46,802 nucleotides of DNA, taken from contig QZKW01000006.1 of the NCBI GenBank assembly GCA_003599885.1, forward strand, positions 1-46,802. The letters are read 5' to 3'. Below, one piece after another: positions 34,160 through 43,469 of the stretch; position 1 is the first letter of the stretch; every line of letters starts with the position of its first letter. This DNA is from Desulfobacteraceae bacterium (GTDB taxonomy: Bacteria; Desulfobacterota; Desulfobacteria; Desulfobacterales; Desulfosalsimonadaceae). The translations under genes were made by a program, and so were the position numbers. The notes under the pieces are model-generated. The model was not told where the DNA came from and did not search any database. It saw nothing but the letters and a program-made list of their open reading frames with translations.

Positions 34160-36265
34160 ATGAAAAAAATCGGGAACGTTCCTGCCGAATGGGGGTCATT
34201 AAATACTTTAAAACCACTTTCTAAACGCCAGGTTGATGAAAAGGCCAAAGACCTGTTGTCTCAAATGACTCTCAAGGAAAAAATTCATCAAATGTCCGGG
34301 GACATCCCCCTTGTTTCGGGTGTTATTGAGATGCAGCTGGCATACAACAAACGGCCCTATCCGGCCGGGGAAAATATTCGGCTCGGTATACCGGGCATCC
34401 GCTTTTCTGACGGACCCCGCGGCGTTGTGATGTATCATTCAACCTGTTTCCCGGTTTCAATGGCGAGGGGTGCAGCATGGGACATAGACCTTGAAGAACG
34501 GGTTGGGGATGCCATCGGAGTGGAAGCAAGATCCCAGGGGGCGAATTTTTTCGGCGGGGTCTGCATCAATCTGTTGAGACACCCGGCTTGGGGAAGGGCC
34601 CAGGAAACCTATGGCGAAGACTCTTTTCATCTGGGAGAAATGGGCGCCGCCCTTGTGCGGGGGGTGCAGCGTCATATCATGGCATGTGTCAAGCACTATG
34701 CCGCCAACAGCATGGAAAATGCCCGTTTTAAAGTGGATGTAAAAATCAGCGAACGACCGCTTCGGGAAGTCTATTTGCCGCACTTTAAACGGTGTATTGA
34801 TGAAGGCGCCGCTGCGGTCATGAGCGCCTATAACAAGTTGAATGGCGCATACTGCGGTCATAACGGTCATCTGCTGCGGGATATTTTAAAAAATGAGTGG
34901 GGATTTGAAGGGTTTGTTATTTCTGATTTTCTGCTGGGTATCCGGGAGACTGTTGCAGCGGTTGAGGGGGGAATGGACATTGAAATGCCGTTTACATGGC
35001 ATTTTGGTAAAAAATTGTATCGGCAGGTGAAGCGCGGCCGCATCCGGGAGTCCCTGATTGATGATGCAGTGCTTAGAATTTTAAGGCAGAAAATCAGATT
35101 CGCCCAGACAGGCGAACCGGAACGTTACGGCAAACATGCGGTTGTTTGTGATGCGCATAAACGCCTGGCACGGGAGGCGGCCCAAAAATCCATCGTTCTT
35201 TTAAAAAATGAGTGCGCCGGTAAGGGGAAAAAACCTTTACTGCCTATTGATTGTGGCGGAATTTCTAAAATTGCGGTCCTTGGAAAACTCGCGACTGCAA
35301 GGAATATCGGCGACAGCGGCAGCAGCATGGTGCGCCCGCCCTACGTGGTAACGCCCCTTGAAGGCATACAAGCGGCTTTGGCGTCGGATATTAAAATAAT
35401 TTATAATGATGGGAAAAATATCCAATCCGCCGCACGGGAGGCAAGTGTGGCGGATTTAGCTATAATCATAGCTGGATACACACATCGACATGAGGGGGAA
35501 TATATTCCGCTCCCTCCGAAAGGCGGTGACCGGAAATGTTTGTCATTAAGCACACATGATGAAAACATGATTCAGCGGGTGATTTCTCAAAATCCAGCCG
35601 CAGTGGTTGTCATGATCGGGGGAAGCGCCATTATCACCGAAAACTGGCGGGAAAAAGCGCCGGCCATCTTAATGGCCTGGTATCCGGGCATGGAAGGGGG
35701 GCACGCCATTGCCGATATCCTGTTTGGCAAGGTAAACCCCAGCGGAAAGCTCCCCTGCGTATTCCCCAAATCTGAAAAACACCTCCCCTTTTTCAATAAA
35801 AAAGCAACCTCCATCGCATATGGCCTGTATCACGGATACCGGTTAATGGAAAAAAACCGTCATGAACCGGCCTTCCCTTTTGGTTTTGGTCTGAGTTATA
35901 CAACCTTTGTCTATGACAATATCCAATTGGATAAACCGGTGATGGGGGTTTTTGATTCCGTGCGAGTTCTTGTGGACGTAACCAATACCGGGAATCTTAC
36001 CGGTGAAGAAATCATCCAATTGTATGCCGGTTTCGTAAACCCCTCAGTTGAAAGGCCCGTTAAAGAGCTGAAGGGATTTGTCAAAACAGAACTGGCCCCT
36101 GGTGAAAGAAAACGGATTGAATTTATTGTAACTGCGGACCAGCTTGCCTACTATTGCGAAGTCCGTTCACAATGGGTTGTTGAACCCGGAGTTTATCGAA
36201 TGCTTCTTGGGCCATCTTCACGAATGGAAGATTTGCTTGAAGCGCAACTGCGAATAACTGATTAA
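34160..36265 (+). CDS. Glycoside hydrolase family 3 beta-glycosidase
   Basis: A 701-residue retaining beta-glycosidase. Domain order: (beta/alpha)8-like N-terminal domain with IRFSDGPRGVV near residue 80, VKHYAANSMEN near 177 and MSAYNKLNG near 221; the nucleophile Asp256 in GFVISDFLLG (most members have SDW); an alpha/beta sandwich with GGSAIITENWREKAPAILMA and WYPGMEGG; and a C-terminal fibronectin-III-like domain after GFGLSYTTF. No PA14 insert and no signal peptide, so it is cytosolic and would act on imported glycosides. A GGGGGAG site lies before the ATG. The GMC oxidoreductase gene starts 12 bases after its stop. Confidence 0.94.
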   Translation: MKKIGNVPAEWGSLNTLKPLSKRQVDEKAKDLLSQMTLKEKIHQMSGDIPLVSGVIEMQLAYNKRPYPAGENIRLGIPGIRFSDGPRGVVMYHSTCFPVSMARGAAWDIDLEERVGDAIGVEARSQGANFFGGVCINLLRHPAWGRAQETYGEDSFHLGEMGAALVRGVQRHIMACVKHYAANSMENARFKVDVKISERPLREVYLPHFKRCIDEGAAAVMSAYNKLNGAYCGHNGHLLRDILKNEWGFEGFVISDFLLGIRETVAAVEGGMDIEMPFTWHFGKKLYRQVKRGRIRESLIDDAVLRILRQKIRFAQTGEPERYGKHAVVCDAHKRLAREAAQKSIVLLKNECAGKGKKPLLPIDCGGISKIAVLGKLATARNIGDSGSSMVRPPYVVTPLEGIQAALASDIKIIYNDGKNIQSAAREASVADLAIIIAGYTHRHEGEYIPLPPKGGDRKCLSLSTHDENMIQRVISQNPAAVVVMIGGSAIITENWREKAPAILMAWYPGMEGGHAIADILFGKVNPSGKLPCVFPKSEKHLPFFNKKATSIAYGLYHGYRLMEKNRHEPAFPFGFGLSYTTFVYDNIQLDKPVMGVFDSVRVLVDVTNTGNLTGEEIIQLYAGFVNPSVERPVKELKGFVKTELAPGERKRIEFIVTADQLAYYCEVRSQWVVEPGVYRMLLGPSSRMEDLLEAQLRITD

Positions 36266-36277
36266 CGGGAGCAATTC

Positions 36278-37855
36278 ATGGAATATGATTATGCGATTAT
36301 TGGCAGTGGTTTCGGCGGAAGCGTATCAGCCCTCCGCTTGTCTGAAAAGGGATACAAAGTTGTTGTTCTTGAACAGGGAAACCATGTCACGCCGGAAGAT
36401 ATGGAGGAAGGGGATAACAGCATCCGGCATTTGAACTGGATGCCGGTTTTTGGACTGTCCGGATATTTTTCCCAGGATTTTTACCAGCATGTGACACTCG
36501 TCCGGGGTGTGGGCGTGGGCGGCGGCAGTAACGTGTATGCGGCAGTACTTTTAAGGCCCAAAAATGAATTTTTTAATGACCCGGCATGGTCGGGGCTGGG
36601 ACTTGACTGGGAAAAAGAACTGGCTCCCCATTATGTCACAGCGTCCGCCATGCTGGGTGTAACCGAAAACCCTGCCAAAGACATCCAGGATGCGTTTTTA
36701 AAAACAACCGCTGAAAAAATGGGGGCTGGAGATGCTTACGGGCCGACTCCAAACGGTATCTATTTCGGTGCACCTGAAGAAATGAGACCGGACCCGTTTT
36801 TCAACGGGGACGGCCCCCATCGTCCGGGTTGCCATTTGTGCGGGAGATGTCTTACCGGATGCCCGCATGGATCAAAGAATACCCTGGATAAAAATTATCT
36901 GTATCTTGCTCAACGTTTAGGTGCCGTGGTGCTGCCGTTTAGAAAAGTCACCAATATCCTGCCGCAGGAAACCGGCGGATATTTGCTTCATCTTAAGCAT
37001 CCCATTAAAAAATTCAGAAAATACCCGGCCATTAAAGCAAAAAAAGTGATTCTGTCCGCCGGTGTCGTGGGCACTTTGGAGCTTTTGTTCCACTGTCGGG
37101 ATGTAGCAAAGACCCTCCCAGAGATTTCCGGCCAGTTGGGAAAGGTCGTGCGCACCAACAGCGAAGCCATTGTGGGCGCTCTGGCCTCAGATGAAGCGCT
37201 GGACCTTACATGCGGCACAGCCATTTCATCCCATTTTTATCCGGATGCCCATACTCACATTACCCAGAACCGGTTCCCCAATGGATACAATTTTATGAAA
37301 TTTTTCACCGGTCCGCTGGTGGATCATCCCAATCCGGTCATCCGGTCGTTGAAAACACTGGGCGTGATTGCATGCTATCCCTCAAAATTATATAAACACT
37401 GGACGGCGAAAAACTGGAACAAGCGAGTGACGGTTCTGACCGTTATGCAGCATCTGGATAACCAGATATCGTTTGTGTACGGAAGAAAAGCGTCTTTTCT
37501 TTTTCGGAGGGGGCTGAAATCAAGACTTGTTAAAGGCAAAGAAGCCCCCACCTTTCTGCCGGTGGCGAATGAGGCCGCTAAAAAACTGGCTGAAGCCTGT
37601 GATGGTCTGCCGGTCAATTTGCTTACAGAAAGCATCGGAAATACGTCTACCACAGCCCATATTCTGGGTGGCTGCCATATGGGGAGTTCTTTCAAGAATG
37701 GCGTGATCGACACCCGGCATGAGGTATTCGGGTATCCGGGCCTTTATGTGGTTGACGGCTCAGCCGTGTCAGCCAATATCGGCGCAAACCCGAGCCTGAC
37801 CATCACTGCGCTTGCTGAACGGGCCATGAGTCTGGTCCCGGCGAATTCGGGGTAA
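36278..37855 (+). CDS. GMC-family FAD oxidoreductase (cholesterol-oxidase-like)
   Basis: A 525-residue flavoprotein. The FAD-binding motif GSGFGGSVSA is at residues 9-18 followed by VVVLEQG, GVGVGGGSNVYAAVL near 77-91, and the C-terminal active-site parts GGCHMGSS (His) and GANPSLTITALAE (Asn). Between them lies Cys185-x2-Cys188-x2-Cys191-x3-Cys195-Pro, a ferredoxin-like cysteine pattern that also occurs in bacterial cholesterol-oxidase relatives. No export signal. It oxidises an alcohol, perhaps a sugar or sterol-like compound; the coupled GH3 gene suggests a glycoside or aglycone, which is inference. GGGAG lies before the ATG. Confidence 0.9.
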   Translation: MEYDYAIIGSGFGGSVSALRLSEKGYKVVVLEQGNHVTPEDMEEGDNSIRHLNWMPVFGLSGYFSQDFYQHVTLVRGVGVGGGSNVYAAVLLRPKNEFFNDPAWSGLGLDWEKELAPHYVTASAMLGVTENPAKDIQDAFLKTTAEKMGAGDAYGPTPNGIYFGAPEEMRPDPFFNGDGPHRPGCHLCGRCLTGCPHGSKNTLDKNYLYLAQRLGAVVLPFRKVTNILPQETGGYLLHLKHPIKKFRKYPAIKAKKVILSAGVVGTLELLFHCRDVAKTLPEISGQLGKVVRTNSEAIVGALASDEALDLTCGTAISSHFYPDAHTHITQNRFPNGYNFMKFFTGPLVDHPNPVIRSLKTLGVIACYPSKLYKHWTAKNWNKRVTVLTVMQHLDNQISFVYGRKASFLFRRGLKSRLVKGKEAPTFLPVANEAAKKLAEACDGLPVNLLTESIGNTSTTAHILGGCHMGSSFKNGVIDTRHEVFGYPGLYVVDGSAVSANIGANPSLTITALAERAMSLVPANSG

Positions 37856-37949
37856 ACTTGGGTTAAGATCTTGAATTTTCATATCAACTTGGTATAAAGT
37901 CGATATGGTCAGTCAACTCCGAATCCAATATTCCGGCGTTTGCTACCAT

Positions 37950-38029
37950 TTCCATCGATAAAAATGCCTATTCCAGGCAATCCGTTGCGTGTATTCTGTA
38001 AATTAAGCGGTTAAAAAGCATTTTTATGG
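37950..38029 (+). repeat. 80-base intergenic repeat, copy A
   Basis: 79 percent identical to copy B at 33984. The ends are near-inverted: CCATcgATAAAAATGC and GCATTTTTATGG pair over 12 bases with a two-base bulge, so the transcript could fold into one long hairpin. It ends 41 bases before the first kinase gene. Confidence 0.75.
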
Positions 38030-38070
38030 CAGTAAATCCTCATTATCAATCATTTAAAAAGGAGTGACCC

Positions 38071-38907
38071 GTGTCCATAATCACCATTTCCAGAGGTTCC
38101 TACAGCCGGGGAAAAGAAGTTGCGGAAACACTGGCAAAAAAATTAGGGTACGACTGTATTTCCAGGGACATTTTACTGGAAGCTTCGGAAGAATTCAATA
38201 TCCCGGAGATCCAGCTTGTCAGGGCCATTCATGATGCGCCGTCGGTCCTGGAACGGTTTACTCACGGCAAGGAACGCTACATCCGGTATATCCGCAAGGC
38301 GCTCCTGCAGCATGTCCAGAAAGACAATGTGGTTTATCACGGACTGGCCGGGCATTTTTTTCTTCAGAATATTCCCCATGTTTTTAAAATCCGGATTATT
38401 GCCGATATGGAAGAGCGGGTTAAGGAAGAGGTCAGGCGGGAAAATATTTCAGCGGAAAAAGCCCTGTATGTCCTGAAAAAGGATGATGACGAGCGCCGCA
38501 AATGGGGGCTTCAGCTTTACGGCATTGATACCTGGGACAGCCGGTTGTATGATCTGGTGCTGCATATTAAAACCATCACCATGGAAGATGCGAGCGACAT
38601 GATCTATCAAATGATTCAGACCCGGGTGTTTCAGACCACACCGGAATCCCGGAAAATTCTGGATGACCTGCTGCTTTCTGCAAAAGTGGAAGCCGCTCTG
38701 GTGACGGTTGCGCCGACGATCCGGGTGACTGCCGACGCAGGTGTTGTTTACATCGGAAATGTGGAGGCGCCGGTAACGGTAAAGCATAATGTGATGGCTG
38801 AGATCAGAACCCTTGCCGAAAAAGTGGAAGGCGTGGAGAAGGCCGTTCTCGGGTTGCAGGAAAAAAAGGACGAACATCGCAACGTCAATCCCTTCCACAA
38901 TATCTGA
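38071..38907 (+). CDS. Cytidylate-kinase-like protein with C-terminal BON-like domain (1)
   Basis: A 278-residue protein starting at GTG with AAGGAGTGACCC upstream. The N-terminal 200 residues match the Cytidylate_kin2 family: MSIITISRGSYSRGKEVAE is the modified P-loop region, then YDCISRDILLEASEEFNIPE, VYHGLAGHFFLQ and RIIADMEERV. The P-loop departs from the classic GxxGxGKS, so nucleotide binding is likely but the substrate is unknown. Residues about 208-268 (VEAALVTVAPTIRVTADAGV to VEGVEKAVLGL) look like a BON domain, a small fold known from envelope proteins. It is the first of two tandem paralogues followed by a SulP transporter. Confidence 0.88.
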   Translation: MSIITISRGSYSRGKEVAETLAKKLGYDCISRDILLEASEEFNIPEIQLVRAIHDAPSVLERFTHGKERYIRYIRKALLQHVQKDNVVYHGLAGHFFLQNIPHVFKIRIIADMEERVKEEVRRENISAEKALYVLKKDDDERRKWGLQLYGIDTWDSRLYDLVLHIKTITMEDASDMIYQMIQTRVFQTTPESRKILDDLLLSAKVEAALVTVAPTIRVTADAGVVYIGNVEAPVTVKHNVMAEIRTLAEKVEGVEKAVLGLQEKKDEHRNVNPFHNI

Positions 38908-38940
38908 CGGCTTTTTAAACAGGCCCAAACGGAGGGCGTC

Positions 38941-39747
38941 ATGTCAATTGTGACCATATCCAGAGGTTCTTACAGCCGGGGGCGGGAAGTGGCCGAAAAG
39001 CTGGCTGCCGAATTGTGCTATGAGTGCCTTTCCAGGGAAATCATTCTTGAAGCCTCCGAACAATTCAATATCCCCGAAATCAAACTGGTCCGGGCTATCC
39101 ATGATGCGCCTTCGGTTCTGGATCGTTTCACTTACGGGCGGGAGAAATATATTGCATTTTTCCGTGCGGCATTACTGAAGCGGCTGCAAAAAGATAATGT
39201 GATTTATCATGGTCTGGCCGGCCACGCGTTTTTGCAGCAAATCCCCCATGTGTTGAAAGTGCGGATTATAGCCAATCTGGATGACCGGATAAGAGAGGAA
39301 ATGAAAAGGGAGAATATCTCGGCCGACCAGGCCCGTCATATTCTGGTGAAGGATGACGCCGAACGGCGGAGATGGTCTCTGGCGCTTTATGGTCTGGATA
39401 CATGGGATCAGCGGTTTTATGACATAACACTGCATCTTGAGACGATGGATGTGGATGATGCGGTGTCCGTTATTCTTCATGTCCTTGCGCGTCCCTGTTT
39501 TCAAACAACCCTCCAAAGCAGGGAACTGCTGGACGACCTGTGCTTAAGCGCCCAGGTGGAGGCCGCCCTGGTGCGTGATTTTCCGAAAGCAACGGCTGAT
39601 GCGGGAAAAGGAGTTGTTTATGTGAGCATCAGGGGCTCCCTTGTTGATGAAAAAACAATCTCTGCCAAAGTGAACCGCATGGCTGAAAAGGTTGCCGGGG
39701 TGAAAAAGATCCATGTGAATATTGTTGCCCATTCGATTGAAGACTGA
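38941..39747 (+). CDS. Cytidylate-kinase-like protein with C-terminal BON-like domain (2)
   Basis: A 268-residue paralogue of the preceding gene, alike along its whole length (TISRGSYSRG, EFNIPE-like QFNIPEIKLVRAIHDAPSVL, YHGLAGHAFLQQIPHV) and clearly a tandem duplication. The BON-like tail (residues about 205-262) is more diverged, and has VVYVSIRG in place of VVYIGNV. An ACGGAGG site lies before the ATG, and the gap after copy 1 is 33 bases. The two may form a heterodimer. The SulP gene starts 29 bases after the stop, so the three genes are probably one operon. Confidence 0.88.
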   Translation: MSIVTISRGSYSRGREVAEKLAAELCYECLSREIILEASEQFNIPEIKLVRAIHDAPSVLDRFTYGREKYIAFFRAALLKRLQKDNVIYHGLAGHAFLQQIPHVLKVRIIANLDDRIREEMKRENISADQARHILVKDDAERRRWSLALYGLDTWDQRFYDITLHLETMDVDDAVSVILHVLARPCFQTTLQSRELLDDLCLSAQVEAALVRDFPKATADAGKGVVYVSIRGSLVDEKTISAKVNRMAEKVAGVKKIHVNIVAHSIED

Positions 39748-39776
39748 CGGCAAATACTTCAATGAAGCGATAAATT

Positions 39777-41540
39777 ATGAAACTGGAAAAGTACGGGAAC
39801 CTGTCCGGTCCATCTCTAACCTTCTGGCGCAGGATATTTCCCTTCCTGCGCTGGTGGAATTTTGTCGGCTGGGATACCGTCAGGGCGGATGCAATGGCAG
39901 GATTGACCGGCGCGGTGATCGTTCTGCCTCAGGGCGTTGCATTTGCGATGATTGCCGGACTGCCGCCGGAATATGGGTTATACACCGCCATCGTGGTCCC
40001 GCTGGTCGCCGCATTGTTCGGTTCCTCCCTGCACCTGATTTCCGGTCCCACCACCGCCATTTCCATTGTTGTTTTTTCTTCCCTCAGTCCTATTGCCGTG
40101 CCCGGATCTCCGGAATTTATCAGCCTGGCGATAACCCTTACCTTTTTGGCCGGTGTTTTTCAGTTGGCGCTGGGATTGGCCCGCATGGGCATTCTGGTGA
40201 ATTTTGTGTCCCATTCCGTGATCGTCGGGTTTACCGCCGGGGCGGCCATCCTGATTGCCACCAGCCAGATAGGTCATGTGCTGGGGATTCATATGCCAAA
40301 ATCCGCATCTTTTTTTGCCACCTGGATGACGATTCTTCAGGAATTCGCCAAGGCAAATCCCTATGCGGTGATTGTGGCAGGAGGCGCTCTGGTTTGCGCG
40401 GCAGGGTTTAAAATGTTTCGTCCCCGATGGCCGGGATTGCTGTTCGCCCTGATCTTTGGCAGTCTGATCGGCGTGTTTCTGGGTGCGGAATCCCATGGCA
40501 TCCGTCTGATGGAACCATTGCCCGACCAGCTGCCGCCTTTTTTGTTGCCGGATTTTTCCTTTGATGCCCTCCATGAACTGGCGCCGAAATCCTTTGCGGT
40601 CGCGCTGATCGGCCTGATCGAAGCATTGTCCATCGCGCGCTCCATTGCCGCGTTTTCGCGGCAGCAGATTGACGGCAGTCAGGAATTCATCGGTCAGGGA
40701 TTATCCAATATCGTCGGCAGCTTTTTTTCATGCTACGCCGGTTCGGGGTCATTCACCCGTTCCGGCATTAACTATCATGCCGGGGCCATGACGCCCTTAT
40801 CCGCTGTTTTTTCAGCGGTATTTTTGGCCTTTATCCTGCTTCTGGTGGCGCCGTTAACCGAATATCTGCCCATTCCGGCCATGGCCGGGGTGATTCTGCT
40901 GGTGGCGTTTAATCTGATCGATTTCCACCATATCCGGACCATTATCCGGACCAGCAAACAGGAGGCGATCATCCTTGCGGCAACGTTTCTGGCGACCCTG
41001 TTTCTGGATCTTGAGTTTGCGATATATGCCGGTGTTCTGTTGTCTTTGATTTTTTATCTTCGCCAAACCGCCCATCCTGAAATCGTCAGCCTCATGCCGG
41101 ATCCTGAGGGGGCTGCCGGGAATTTTTGCGCACCTTCTGAAAAGCAGTGTCCCGCCCTTAAGATCATCCGCATTGACGGGTCTCTGTTTTTCGGCGCGGT
41201 GAACCATATATCAGAGTTTTTCCAAACCATTGACAAGAAGCTCACTCATAAATCCCATCTTCTGATTGTGGCTTATGGCATTAATTTTATAGATATAACC
41301 GGAGCGGAAATGCTGGTGAACGAATCTGTTCGAAGGCGAGGGATGCGCGGCGATCTATATCTTTGCGGCCTTAAACCACATGCCCGGGAGGTTCTTGAAC
41401 GGGGCGGATACATGGACAGCATCGGGAAAGATCACATTTTCGTATCTGAAACCGAAGCCATCGCCAATATCCTTGAAAAAATAGATAATCCGGAATGCCG
41501 AAAGTGCCGGGCACCGGTTTTTAGTGAGTGTAAAAAATAG
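39777..41540 (+). CDS. SulP-family anion transporter with STAS domain
   Basis: A 587-residue inner-membrane transporter. The N-terminal part has the SulP signature region (DAMAGLTGAVIVLPQGVAFA, MIAGLPPEYGLYTAIVVPLVAALFGSS, GPTTAISIVV) and 10-14 membrane segments to about residue 425. The cytosolic C-terminal STAS domain is at about 455-570 (IIRIDGSLFFGAVNHISEFF, HLLIVAYGINFIDITGAEML). Sulfate is the family's usual substrate and would suit a sulfate reducer, but bicarbonate and other anions are also known. It follows the two kinase-like genes. Confidence 0.94.
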   Translation: MKLEKYGNLSGPSLTFWRRIFPFLRWWNFVGWDTVRADAMAGLTGAVIVLPQGVAFAMIAGLPPEYGLYTAIVVPLVAALFGSSLHLISGPTTAISIVVFSSLSPIAVPGSPEFISLAITLTFLAGVFQLALGLARMGILVNFVSHSVIVGFTAGAAILIATSQIGHVLGIHMPKSASFFATWMTILQEFAKANPYAVIVAGGALVCAAGFKMFRPRWPGLLFALIFGSLIGVFLGAESHGIRLMEPLPDQLPPFLLPDFSFDALHELAPKSFAVALIGLIEALSIARSIAAFSRQQIDGSQEFIGQGLSNIVGSFFSCYAGSGSFTRSGINYHAGAMTPLSAVFSAVFLAFILLLVAPLTEYLPIPAMAGVILLVAFNLIDFHHIRTIIRTSKQEAIILAATFLATLFLDLEFAIYAGVLLSLIFYLRQTAHPEIVSLMPDPEGAAGNFCAPSEKQCPALKIIRIDGSLFFGAVNHISEFFQTIDKKLTHKSHLLIVAYGINFIDITGAEMLVNESVRRRGMRGDLYLCGLKPHAREVLERGGYMDSIGKDHIFVSETEAIANILEKIDNPECRKCRAPVFSECKK

Positions 41541-41571
41541 CGGAATACGCGAGCAGATAAAGTCCCGGCGG

Positions 41572-41592
41572 CGGAGAGCAGTGCGATCTCCG
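41572..41592 (+). other. Leader hairpin before the OmpA-family gene
   Basis: CGGAGA (41572-41577) pairs with TCTCCG (41587-41592) in the short gap between the SulP and OmpA-family genes. There is no T-run, so it is more likely an mRNA leader element than a terminator. Confidence 0.3.
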
Positions 41593-41636
41593 GTGAAGCC
41601 GATTTCAGAAAAACATCACATCAGGAGAGGAAGACC

Positions 41637-42473
41637 ATGAACAAAATCACGGCCATCGTGGGAAGCATGCTGTTTCTATTTTTAGCCACCTGTTTTTACG
41701 CCGGGGCCGAAGAGCCGGATGCTGCCGGCTGTTCCGACCACCCGCTGTTTACCCGTATGCAGGACATGCGCCTCGTGTTATGCAAGACGGTTAAATTCGA
41801 CAGTTTTAAATTTAAGACCGGCAAGGGGACGGAAACGGTGGTGGAAGGGAAGCGTTTTGATATCAAATACCAGACCATGGCCGGGAGTGAATATCCCGGA
41901 CCGCTTGCCATTATCCGCAACCACCAGCAGGCCATCACGAAAATCGGCGGAACCGTTTTATTTGAAGATTCGCGCTATACCTGGCTGAAGATTGAAAAGG
42001 ACGGAAAGGAAATCTGGGCTCAGGTCGATACCGCATGGATGAAGGGTTACATGCTGACGATCATCGAAAAACAGGCCATGGCCCAGGAAGTGACCGCCAG
42101 CGCGGAACTTTTCAAGTCGGGGTTGAGCGCCAGCGGCCATGTGGAAATTCCGGGTATTTTCTTCGACAGCGGTAAATCCGTGCTGAAGCCGGAGTCGGAA
42201 GCTGCCGTGGCTGAAATTGCCACACTGCTCAAGGCCGACCCAGGCCTCAAAGTATACGTGGTGGGCCACACCGACAACGTGGGCGGTGTTGACAGCAACG
42301 TCAAGCTCTCCCAGGACCGGGCTGAGGCCATCCTTCAGGCCCTCGTCCGTGGTCACGGCATCGATTCTTCTCGTCTGCGGGCCCACGGATGCGGACAGTT
42401 CGCGCCGGTGGCGTCCAACGACACGGAGGACGGCCGGGCCAGGAACCGCCGGGTGGAACTGGTTAAACAATAA
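41637..42473 (+). CDS. OmpA-family envelope protein
   Basis: A 278-residue exported protein with a signal peptide (hydrophobic residues 9-22, cleavage probably after YAGA). A unique N-terminal domain of about 130 residues (DQSV-like text MRLVLCKTVKFDSFKFKTGK) is of a type I do not recognise beyond periplasmic. Residues about 165-278 are an OmpA-like peptidoglycan-binding domain: IPGIFFDSGKSVLKPES, VVGHTDNVGG and the final DGRARNRRVELV. An AGGAGAGGAAG site lies before the ATG. A strong hairpin follows the stop, so it ends a transcript. Confidence 0.93.
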   Translation: MNKITAIVGSMLFLFLATCFYAGAEEPDAAGCSDHPLFTRMQDMRLVLCKTVKFDSFKFKTGKGTETVVEGKRFDIKYQTMAGSEYPGPLAIIRNHQQAITKIGGTVLFEDSRYTWLKIEKDGKEIWAQVDTAWMKGYMLTIIEKQAMAQEVTASAELFKSGLSASGHVEIPGIFFDSGKSVLKPESEAAVAEIATLLKADPGLKVYVVGHTDNVGGVDSNVKLSQDRAEAILQALVRGHGIDSSRLRAHGCGQFAPVASNDTEDGRARNRRVELVKQ

Positions 42474-42489
42474 GGGCGTTTTGGCTTCA

Positions 42490-42523
42490 CATCCTGGATT
42501 GTGAACAATCACAATCCAGGATG
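42490..42523. terminator. Strong hairpin terminator between convergent genes
   Basis: A perfect 15-base stem (CATCCTGGATTGTGA and its complement) with loop ACAA, 16 bases after the OmpA-family stop and 7 bases before the end of the convergent lipoprotein gene. It can serve both strands. Confidence 0.8.
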
Positions 42524-42530
42524 CGGCATT

Positions 42531-43292
42531 TTATCTCTCAGGCCGGTGTTTTTTAAACCGGGCGTTTCGCAAAAACTCAATCGTTTGACTGGCGGCTTCC
42601 TGATCGTAGCGCAGCATCCAATGGTTGCTTTGGATAATGATCATATCCGTCATGCCGCTTATTTTTGTTGATTCCAGCGGGACAAGACCGTCATCCTTTC
42701 CTGGGAGAATATCTTCATTATCGTTATCCTCTGATATACCGGCGATAATCCCAACAGGATAATACGGATCTGCAATCGAATTGGGGAAGCTTTTCTTGTC
42801 TGTACTCAGTGCCAGTGCTGTCGGCCCCGCCATTTGCATCCACCAGGAATCCTGATAATTATCAACCAACGTCGTTCCTCTGTTGGGTGTCCCGATGAGA
42901 ACGACCCTTCCGAGATTTTTAATTTTTGTGTTTTCCAGAAAGGCCCGGATCATTAATCCGCCCAGGGAATGGCCGACAAAATGCACGGTTTGATTATTTC
43001 CCGGCAGGGTTTCATTGATCTGCCCGCTCACATCCAGCAGGATTTCTTCCGGTGATCTATTTATGGATGAATATCCAATGTTGTTAACCGAAAATCCAGC
43101 GTCTTCCAGCCGGGACGCCAGCACCCACATGGCAAATTTGCTCCGTCCGAGTCCATGCAGCAAATAAACCACTTCCTTTTCCCCGGATGGCACAACGGGA
43201 ATGGTGGAATTCGCCCCAACGCATGCGGTGAAGAAAATGAAAATAAAAATAACAAATAGTGATTTTTTAATTGCCAACTTATCCGGTTCCAA
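42531..43292 (-). CDS. Lipase-like alpha/beta hydrolase, probable lipoprotein
   Basis: A 253-residue hydrolase. The first codon in frame is TTG (43292); another TTG five codons on is also possible, and no ATG is available. A hydrophobic signal (SLFVIFIFIFFTAC) with a lipobox-like FTAC at Cys24 suggests a lipid anchor. Then comes a lipase/esterase fold: oxyanion part VVYLLHGLGRS, nucleophile Ser109 in VHFVGHSLGG, and VVLIGTPNRGTTL. A Ca-binding-like DNDNED stretch precedes DDGLVPLES, where the acid is expected, with the catalytic histidine probably in NHWML. It resembles PGAP1-like/triacylglycerol lipases. Monocistronic, facing the OmpA-family gene. Confidence 0.87.
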   Translation of the reverse strand: MEPDKLAIKKSLFVIFIFIFFTACVGANSTIPVVPSGEKEVVYLLHGLGRSKFAMWVLASRLEDAGFSVNNIGYSSINRSPEEILLDVSGQINETLPGNNQTVHFVGHSLGGLMIRAFLENTKIKNLGRVVLIGTPNRGTTLVDNYQDSWWMQMAGPTALALSTDKKSFPNSIADPYYPVGIIAGISEDNDNEDILPGKDDGLVPLESTKISGMTDMIIIQSNHWMLRYDQEAASQTIEFLRNARFKKHRPER

Positions 43293-43469
43293 AATCGTTT
43301 AATGGTCAATCGGTTTTTTAATGGAGATGCAGGATTGCCTTTCTTTTATCATACATATCCTGTAAATCCATATTTTAAAACAGAAGTGAATGCTTTTGCA
43401 AATCAACGGATTGACGTGTGATGCCGGCAGCATGGTTTATCCCGCGCCTCACGGCCCAAAAGGGAATTG

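Noticed and set aside
39978-40574. 198-codon minus-strand frame inside the SulP gene
   Set aside because: Gly/Gln/Lys-rich shadow of a transporter gene, no start signal.
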